Source of the DNA: Fallopia convolvulus
Taxonomy: Eukaryota > Streptophyta > Magnoliopsida > Caryophyllales > Polygonaceae
Assembly: GCA_964016875.1 (NCBI GenBank)
Contig: OZ024718.1
Location: forward strand, 2,733,001 to 2,797,000
Direction of reading: 5' to 3'
Length of the DNA stretch: 64,000 nucleotides
The position numbers and the translations under genes were made by a program. The notes below the pieces were generated by a model. That model saw only the letters and a program-made list of their open reading frames with translations. It was not told where the DNA came from and did no database searches. Shown one piece after another: positions 57,470 through 64,000 of this stretch. Each line of letters starts with the position of its first letter. Within the stretch, counting starts at the first letter, position 1.

Positions 57470-58530
57470 AGGTGTGCCAACTTCATCTGCTAAAAGATCC
57501 TAAATTTAGTTTCATTACAATCTTTGTGACATTTAGGACACTTGCGGGTATGATTGTAAATGAACAGAGTCGTTTGTGAGAAATTTGATATTCGACTCGG
57601 TTAAATTTTGTTTGTGTTCGGTTCGATTTAGAAATGAGTTGAGCTTGAGCAAAATTTTAAGGCTTGAAAGATAAACGAACTGAGGTTGAACACAAGATAA
57701 CTCGGCTCGCTTGGTCATAAGCAACCTCGATTATACGCTCATGAACAAGCTCGATTATATGCTCATAAACAACTAGATTATACGTTCATGAATAAGCTCT
57801 ACTATATAATAATATACAATATATAAATTATTTTAAATTAAATAGTTTTGGTCGTTTTTCTCAAACTACATAGTTTAAGTTTTAGTTTCATTTGATTGTA
57901 TAATTGATCAAGTAAACAAGTTGTTCGCAGATTTATCTCACGGAAGAAACAAATGAGAGGTTCGCGAACTAAGCTCGAGCTCGGTGAGCATTTAAATGAA
58001 CCAAGCTCGCATTTGAGCTCAAGTTCGCCTATTTTTAACCAAGCCGAACTTGAGCAACTAGAAGCTCTGCTCGGTTCGATTACAGCCCTACTTCCAGGGG
58101 CAATTTTGCCTTCAGATTTGACGCATGGGTTTCTGCTTACATGGGCTAAAATAAATGTACAAGTACTTTGCCTAAGATTTCTTTAGATGCTGCTGCTTAG
58201 CAAAAAGAAACAGTTAAAATAGTTAAATTAAACACTGTAAAAACAGCACATAAGATCAGCAACATCAAGTTGCACATATTTTGGTATGAATTGGCCAAGT
58301 TAAAATAGTAAGAACAGTAGTATTTTGGTCTGAATTGGCCAACATGTTCAGATGTCATTTTCAATCAACACATGGTGGGCACAACTTCATCTGCTAAAAG
58401 ATCCTAAATTTATGAATTACTCGAGTCCTTTGTTTCATTACAGTCTTTGTGACATTTAGGAACACTTGTAGGGCTGATTTTGCCTTCAGATTTGAAGCAT
58501 GGCTTAGCAAAAAAAAGACACAACAACACA
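57470..58530. repeat. Gapped local duplication flanking a hAT-like element
   Basis: The text CAACTTCATCTGCTAAAAGATCCTAAATTTA ... GACATTTAGGA(A)CACTTG occurs at 57478-57545 and 58382-58468, and TTTTGCCTTCAGATTTGA at 58103 and 58479. Further pieces (GGTATGAATTGGCCAAGTTAAAATAGTA and GGTATGGATTGGCCAAGTTAAAATAGTA) repeat at 58283 and 58540. Only the first copy contains the insert at 57548-58089. Confidence 0.7.
57548..58089. mobile_element. hAT-like element of about 542 bp
   Basis: The right end on the minus strand reads AGGGCTGTAATCGAACCGAG and the left end GTATGATTGTAAATGAACAG; the interior is full of AAGCTCG/CGAGCTT words. Candidate 8-bp duplications ACTTGCGG (57540-57547) and ACTTCCAG (58090-58097) compare with ACTTGTAG at the uninserted sister site (58464-58471), two differences each. 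Confidence 0.5.
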
Positions 58531-59203
58531 GCAAAAATTTTGGTATGGATTGGCCAAGTTAAAATAGTAGTAAAAGATTAAACATTGAAAGTACACTTAT
58601 TTTGTTCTGAATTGGCTTGAACCTGTTCTTTATACTGTCATCTTTTGTCATTTTCACAAGCAAATGAAGCAATGAATACGTCACTTTCACAAGATATGAA
58701 CATGTCATTTTCACAACAAATCAAACATAAGATCAACAAAAATGCATAAGATAAACACTCCTTGATGTTCAAGGTGTCTTGTATCCACTAAAAATTCTCA
58801 GAGAGGGACTCTTAGTAGACTTAGAAGACAAAATCCAGGAACAAAGGCTTCAAAGATATGCCTTAAAAGGACTTAACAAGACTTAGCTTTATCAACTACA
58901 TAGTTACATACAAGGGCTACAGACTTACAAGTACAAGGATAATTAAACTGCAAGATTAAAACTGTTAATACTTGACTAAAAAGGCTTAGCTTTATCAACC
59001 ACAACATGTAAGATTGGCAAGGTACTTAGAATTTAGAAAGGCATCCAATCCTTCAAAGAACCCAACTTTTTCCTCAACCTCATTACTAAATTCCACATTC
59101 AAATCCAATTTCTTTCTACCTTTCACATTTCTTTAGTGGGTTTCTTGTAATCAACCACTCCATCAGACTTCTGATTCATCATCATACCCCTCCCACATTC
59201 CCA
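58531..59203. other. Intergenic, no gene seen
   Basis: AT-rich DNA; the last 100-200 bases are probably the 3' untranslated region of the minus-strand J-like gene. Confidence 0.45.
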
Positions 59204-60334
59204 CTACCTCTTAACACTCTTCCTTTTCTTGCTTTTCCTCGTACTATTCCAATCATATTCAGAATCCGAATCATCACTCGAATACGGATCATCAAACTCC
59301 TCATCATCATCATCGTCAAAATACACAATCGGTTTCCTAACAGCATTCTTCTTCTTCACCCCTGCACCAGCAGTACCAAACACAGGAGTAAAGGGCATTG
59401 GACTAGATCCCAATCCAGCACCATTCACACCAAATGGAGTGTTCCTTTTCCACGTCGCCATGTTAAACCCTAATGGGAAATACCCCCAACAACAGAAGGT
59501 TGTCTCCTCCTTACGGCGACCAATTGGGGGCGGATTCGGAATCTGCAATGCATGAAATGCTCTCCTACAATTCTGGCACCTAAGAGTACAATCTTGGAAG
59601 GTCTTAAGGTACTCATATGTGTAGTAGCAATAAGGACAAGTTGTCCAGAAACTATCAATCTTCTCATTATCATCATCAACACCATCATCATCATCACAAT
59701 TATCATTATTCACATTAGCATTACCACAATCCTTACCAGATTCATGATTAGGCTGTTGCTGATTCTGTGGCGGAGGAGGAATTGGTTGCTCTTCTTCTCG
59801 ATTTTGCCGTTGGGGCTCGGATCGAGCTTGCCATTGCTGAGATTGGGGTTGAGTTTGAGTTTGAGGCGGCTGTTCGAAGAACTGGAAAGAAGAGGCGGAA
59901 TTCGAATTCCGCTGAAGCCAAATCGAGAGCTCGGAATCGAACATCCACTTCTTCGCGGGATCGGAGAGGACGGACCAGGCATCAACCACAAGGCGGAGCG
60001 CGAAATCGGCGAAGGGGAGGCCGTTGTGGTCGGGATTGAGCAGCATCATGAGGCGGCCGTAGTGGTCGGCGACGACGTCGAGGTCGCGCGAGAGGTGCGG
60101 GAGCTGGAGGATGGAGTACCAGTCGTAGGTGGAGGCGTTGATGACGCGCTTCTCGGCGGCGATTAGCGTGTCGACGACGGCGAGGATCTGGTCGGCGATT
60201 GGATTGGAGGGATCGGCGTCTCGAGCGCGGATCGCGAAGGTCTTGCTGCCGAGGAGGTCGCGGCCGTTGAGGAGCTTGGCGGATGTGGTGAGCCAGCGAT
60301 CGGCCTCGGCTCGCGCCGTGGTGGAGGACTCCAT
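59204..60334 (-). CDS. J-like (DnaJ-related) protein lacking the HPD motif
   Basis: A single exon encodes 376 residues. Residues about 69-137 have the fold pattern of a J domain (TYDWYSILQLPHLSRDLDVV ... LVVDAWSVLSDPAKKWMFD), but the HPD tripeptide that stimulates Hsp70 is replaced by NPD (N100-P101-D102, NPDHN for HPDKN). A Q/P-rich linker (150-200) and an acidic stretch precede a zinc-ribbon-like motif, FWTTCPYCYYTYEYLKTFQD ... LRCQNCRRAFHA (C233, C236, C253, C256), found in a plant group of J proteins. The end is acidic, then basic (RKSKKRKSVKR), suggesting nuclear location. Without HPD it probably cannot act as a normal Hsp70 co-chaperone; this is inference. The upstream region is free of other genes. 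Confidence 0.85.
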   Translation of the reverse strand: MESSTTARAEADRWLTTSAKLLNGRDLLGSKTFAIRARDADPSNPIADQILAVVDTLIAAEKRVINASTYDWYSILQLPHLSRDLDVVADHYGRLMMLLNPDHNGLPFADFALRLVVDAWSVLSDPAKKWMFDSELSIWLQRNSNSASSFQFFEQPPQTQTQPQSQQWQARSEPQRQNREEEQPIPPPPQNQQQPNHESGKDCGNANVNNDNCDDDDGVDDDNEKIDSFWTTCPYCYYTYEYLKTFQDCTLRCQNCRRAFHALQIPNPPPIGRRKEETTFCCWGYFPLGFNMATWKRNTPFGVNGAGLGSSPMPFTPVFGTAGAGVKKKNAVRKPIVYFDDDDDEEFDDPYSSDDSDSEYDWNSTRKSKKRKSVKR

Positions 60335-60613
60335 TGATGGCGGTGGCGAAGCTTTCGATGATTCGATCGAGATCTTGGGGTGAAGGGTTTAGGGATTTTG
60401 ACGGAGAGGGGAGCGCTTGACTCGTCAGTGGAGTGAGTAGTTATAGTAGTGATGAACGTGTTACACGTGTCTTTCGGTTTTCATGGGCCTAGCTGGCTAT
60501 CTGACTTTAGTGAGGGAATCAGGGAAAGTCCGAGCAAGAATTTGAGTGTGTGTCTTTTTATTAGCTAAAAAAGTTTTACAAAAAGGAGTTTTTAGTTAAA
60601 GTTGGACTAATAT

Positions 60614-60845
60614 TGAGTTATAAGAGAAAAGGAAAATTAAGTGGGTTGTACACAATTAAGTGGGTTGTACACAACATCCCTAACAACTTCTTGATGGATA
60701 ATTCAGAATTTCACGTTCTCATCCGCAAGGATGCTCTAGGAAGGTCTCCTTAGGGGTTTCCTAATTCTTACCTATATCAAAAAAAAAAGTGGGTTGTACA
60801 CAATTAGTCTAGAGAAAAGAAAAATTAAGTGGGTTGTACACAATT
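60614..60845 (+). repeat. Duplicated GTGGGTTGTACACAA segments around an A-tailed insert
   Basis: AAGTGGGTTGTACACAA occurs four times (about 60640, 60658, 60788 and 60827). Between the second and third copies is about 110 bp (60675-60788) ending in a run of A, which looks like a short retroposon with a target duplication of about 17 bp. The nearby GAGAAAAG(G)AAAATTAAG text is also duplicated. Confidence 0.5.
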
Positions 60846-61012
60846 TGTAAAACTTGGAAGGGCGAACCCCGTGTTCGATCCCCCGCAACGTCGTTGGGAG
60901 GAGTTTAAAGCCGTAATTTCCTATCCCGATCCGAATCTAGATGTAGTCCTGGGCTTAAATCTGACCCGAATCCACTGGGGCAGGGCGAACCGGATGAGAA
61001 ACCAAAAAAAAA
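60845..61012 (+). mobile_element. SINE-like element with A-tail
   Basis: A B-box-like GTGTTCGATCCCC lies near 60870, followed by GC-rich text (CTATCCCGATCCGAATCTAG, CTGGGGCAGGGCGAACCGG) and an A-rich end (GAAACCAAAAAAAAAG). This layout fits a tRNA-derived SINE, possibly cut at its left end. Confidence 0.5.
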
Positions 61013-61848
61013 GAATGTTGATTATTATCTTCTTTTTAATCAAAGTAGTTTTTTCTTCTATTTTTTTTGGTTGAAAGTAGTATTTTCCTTTCCTTTTTAT
61101 TTTTCGTTTTGTCTAAACTATCAATTCACGCGTCAAGAAAAAAAAATCAGATTTTTTTTTCAAATTTAGATGATAGCATTGAAGTTTTGCAAATTCCGTA
61201 TAGTGACTTTTAAGGTTTTGCAATTTTCATAGCTCTAAAATTTTGCACTTTTTAATTACTAGGTAATATTGGACGGAATTTGCAAACCTAAGGCTATTGT
61301 GTGGAATTCGCAATACCTTGGGAAACTATGCAAAATTTCCCTTTCTTTTTTTTCACCTAAAAACTTATGGATTGAATATAGATATACATAATATGATAAA
61401 AAATAAGATAAGACAATACGAATAGATTAATAAAACTTTTCAAAAAAGACAAAGTAATATAATGTTACTTATAAAATGTCAAAATTTTATCAGAAAGATA
61501 TTTTAGGTGAAACAACACTAAGTGCTTAACCAATAACCACCCAACTATTTTATAAGTTAAATGTTAACTATATATGTTTTGAAATAGTGGCCAATGATCC
61601 CACCAAGCCTGCGACTGAAATGAAGGGCTAAGATTTGCTACAGTGAAGTTCTGAAGCATGTTATCCAATATTCATTAGGCAAAATCTAAAAATTTCAGAT
61701 GAACCAATTAACACATACAAACCCAAAGAATACGTTGCAAGTCGCAACATAGTCTACAAAGATCACAAGAATTTCCATGCATCTTTTGATGCACGAAACT
61801 ACAATCAAGCATTGATGAAATCAAACAGCACAATACTGAAATTACCTA
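61013..61848. other. Intergenic and 3' region of the coiled-coil gene
   Basis: AT-rich with no gene seen. The right part should contain the 3' untranslated region of the minus-strand gene. Confidence 0.45.
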
Positions 61849-64000
61849 CTAGTTGAGCTCCCTTAATGGACCAACTCTTCTGTCAAGATTTCCTTTCACT
61901 TTCCCTTTGTTCATGAAGCTTTCATCCTTCATCTCTGTTAGCTTTACCCCATCTTCTTCACATTGACCCAAAATCTTTTCCAACATGCCCATAAGCTTTG
62001 CATCATCTTCACTAAATCCTCCAACCTGTTCATGGACTCCTTCAATACAAGCAACTAAACACTCCATTTCAGAAGAATGTGCTTGCTTTGTCAACTCAAG
62101 CAAACCTTCTAAATCTCTCACTCTATTTTGTGAATTCACAATTTGTGAGCGTAGATCAGCAGATTCTTTCTCAAATGCAGAAACTAAGGCTTTCTTCTTT
62201 TCAAGCTCTTTCTTCACCTTTTTGTGCTTGGCTTGAACATTCTCAAGCTCACTCTTCAAATTGTCCATTTCCAGTGTCTTGTTCTCCAGCAAAGCTTCTA
62301 GTTTTCTCCTTGTGTTTCGTAAATTAATCAGTGATCCCTCAATGTGCACGATTTGTGAACGCAGGTCAGCGGATTCTTTCTCCAATGCAGAATTTAAACT
62401 GTTCTTCTCTTCAAGTTCATTCTTCACCTTCTTGTGCTTGCCTTGCAATTTCCCAAGGTCATCCTTCAAACTGTCCATCTCCATTGCCTTATGCTCCAGC
62501 AAAGCTTTGAGTTCTTTCTCTCTATTTTGTGAATTAAGGAGTGATGCCTCAATGAACAAAATCTTTGCACACAGATCAGCAGATTCTTTCTCCAATGTAG
62601 AATTTATGCTCTTCTTCTCTTCAAGTTCATTCTTCACCTTCTTGTGCTTGCCTTGCAATTTCTCAATGTCATCCTTCAAATTGTCCATCTCCATTGTCTT
62701 ATGCTCCAGCAAAGCTTTCAGTTCTTTCTCTCTATTTTGTGAATCAAGCACTGATTCCTCGATGTGCACAATCTTTGCAGATTCTTTCTCCAATGCAGAA
62801 ACCAACTTTTTCTTCTCTTCGACTTCCTTTTCATACTTGCCTTGCACTGTCCCAAGATCAACCTTTAAACTGTTCATCTCCAACATCTTCTGCTCCAGCA
62901 AAGCTTCCTGTTCTTTCTCTCTATTTTGTGAATTAAGGAGTGATTCCTCAACTTGCAAAATTTTTGCAAGCAGATCAACAGATTCTTTCTTCAATGCAGA
63001 TACCAATTCTTTCTTCTCATCGACTTCCTTCTCATACTTGCCTTGCAATTTCCCAAGATCAACCATCAAACTGTTCATCTCCAACGTCTTCTGCTCCAGC
63101 AAAGCTTCAAGTTCTTTCTCGCTGTTTTGTGAACTTAGGAGTGATTCCTCAACTTGTACAATCTTTGCACGCAAATCAGCAGCTTCTTTCTCAAACGCAG
63201 AAACCGAGCTTTTCTTTTCTTCAACTTCCTTCTCATAATCTTCTTGCACTTTCCCAAGGTTAACCTTCAAACTGCTCATCTCCAACGTCTTCTGCTCCAG
63301 TAAAGCTTCTAGTTCTTTCTCTCTATTTTGTGAATGAAGCAGGGATTCCTCAACATGCACAATCTTTGCACGCAAATCAGTAGATTCTTTCTCTAATGCA
63401 GAAACTAAGTTTTTCTTATCTTCAATTTCCTTCTCATACTTGCTTTGCACTTTACCAAGATCAACCTTCAGACTGTCCATCTCTAGTTTAGTGTGCACCA
63501 GCAAAGCTTCAAGTTCTTTCTCTCTATTTTGCGAATTAGTCAGTGAATCCTCAACATGCCCAACTTTCAAACGCATGTCAGAAGATTCTTTCTCTAATGC
63601 AGAAACTAAGCTTTTCTTCTCTTGAACTTCATTTTCTAACTTCATGTACTTTCCTTGCACGTTACTGAGATTATCCTTCAAGCTGTCCATCTCCAGTGTC
63701 TTGTCCTCCAGCAAAGCTTCAAGTTCTTTTTCTCTTCTTTGTGAATTAAGCAGTGATTCCTCAAAGTCAGCGATTTTTGAATGCAAGCCAGCAGATTCTT
63801 TCTCGAAAGCAGAAATCGAGTTTTTCTTTTCTTCAACTTGCTTCTCTAAGTTCTTGTACTTGCCTTGCATGTTCTGAAGATCATCTTTCAAACTATCAAT
63901 TTCCAGTGTTCTGTGCTCCAGCAAAGACTCTAGTTCTTTCTCTCTATTTTGTACAGTAAACAGTGATTCCTCAGCTTGTGCAAATTTTGAACGCAGGTCA
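61849..64000 (-). CDS. Long tandem-repeat coiled-coil protein, C-terminal part
   Basis: The frame is open from the window edge (64000) to the stop at 61849, about 716 codons; the true start lies outside. It consists of nine repeats of 63-70 residues, each of the form LLEHKTLEMDSLKDDLGKLQ, then GKYEKEVEEKKNLVSALEKE, then SADLRAKIVHVEESLLNSQN and REKELEA. Units are 67 residues, or 70 with an extra NLE/NEL-like triplet; the sixth and ninth are shortened. The whole is one long heptad-rich coiled coil. A different, non-repeated end follows (GGFSEDDAKLMGMLEKILGQ). The family is not recognised; myosin-like or filament-like annotation would rest only on coiled-coil content. The start and any introns upstream are unknown. 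Confidence 0.8.
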   Translation of the reverse strand, partial: DLRSKFAQAEESLFTVQNREKELESLLEHRTLEIDSLKDDLQNMQGKYKNLEKQVEEKKNSISAFEKESAGLHSKIADFEESLLNSQRREKELEALLEDKTLEMDSLKDNLSNVQGKYMKLENEVQEKKSLVSALEKESSDMRLKVGHVEDSLTNSQNREKELEALLVHTKLEMDSLKVDLGKVQSKYEKEIEDKKNLVSALEKESTDLRAKIVHVEESLLHSQNREKELEALLEQKTLEMSSLKVNLGKVQEDYEKEVEEKKSSVSAFEKEAADLRAKIVQVEESLLSSQNSEKELEALLEQKTLEMNSLMVDLGKLQGKYEKEVDEKKELVSALKKESVDLLAKILQVEESLLNSQNREKEQEALLEQKMLEMNSLKVDLGTVQGKYEKEVEEKKKLVSALEKESAKIVHIEESVLDSQNREKELKALLEHKTMEMDNLKDDIEKLQGKHKKVKNELEEKKSINSTLEKESADLCAKILFIEASLLNSQNREKELKALLEHKAMEMDSLKDDLGKLQGKHKKVKNELEEKNSLNSALEKESADLRSQIVHIEGSLINLRNTRRKLEALLENKTLEMDNLKSELENVQAKHKKVKKELEKKKALVSAFEKESADLRSQIVNSQNRVRDLEGLLELTKQAHSSEMECLVACIEGVHEQVGGFSEDDAKLMGMLEKILGQCEEDGVKLTEMKDESFMNKGKVKGNLDRRVGPLRELN

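Noticed and set aside
62261..63238. Plus-strand frames of up to 325 codons opposite the coiled-coil repeats
   Set aside because: Serine/phenylalanine-rich antisense shadow of the heptad repeats; the minus-strand frame is longer, regular and continues off the window.
1..64000. CRISPR arrays, operons, riboswitches or other prokaryotic systems
   Set aside because: None found. The regular repeats here are protein-coding repeats or transposons, and the genes have spliceosomal introns.

Overview
This is nuclear DNA from a flowering plant, most likely a eudicot. It is AT-rich, its genes have short GT-AG introns, and it carries plant-only families (B3/REM, LOB-domain, extensin-like, FAR1-type MULE transposase), a degraded piece of the plastid rbcL gene and many small plant transposons. 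I could not identify the species.

Layout. 0-11 kb: two tandem genes for proteins with two B3 domains (1325-2482 and 7666-8921), followed by a third copy (9535-10870) that keeps both flanks but has lost its coding exons. 11-13 kb: a two-exon gene for mitochondrial ribosomal protein uS11 on the minus strand. 13-37 kb: a cluster of four tyrosine/proline-rich extensin-like cell-wall genes in two pairs (16910 and 23706; 27720 and 35452). Both pairs share one core promoter block. Between them lie a 1.39-kb MULE, a MULE carrying a gene fragment, a 459-bp Helitron, two LINE remnants, SINEs, hAT-like debris and a broken coiled-coil gene. 38-41 kb: a five-exon minus-strand gene for a probable organelle-targeted single-membrane-span protein of unknown function. 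42.6 kb: an rbcL fragment of plastid origin. 44-46 kb: a three-exon gene for a small basic, probably mitochondrial protein.

46.35-51.50 kb: an apparently complete 5.15-kb Mutator-like element with matching terminal inverted repeats, a perfect 9-bp target duplication and a transposase that keeps its D, D, E residues. 52-53 kb: an LBD transcription factor gene. 53.9-57.2 kb: a nine-exon plastid-type beta carbonic anhydrase gene (BCA5-like) on the minus strand. 57.5-58.5 kb: a local duplication with a hAT-like insertion in one copy. 59.2-60.3 kb: a single-exon J-like protein without the HPD motif. 61.8 kb to the end: the 3' part of a long coiled-coil gene made of repeats of about 67 residues.

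The genes do not form one pathway. The connected parts are the B3 cluster and the extensin cluster, both built by local duplication. Because the copies can be compared, several transposon insertions can be read directly against an uninserted sister site. All gene models with introns were assembled by eye from splice signals and reading-frame continuity and have no transcript support here.
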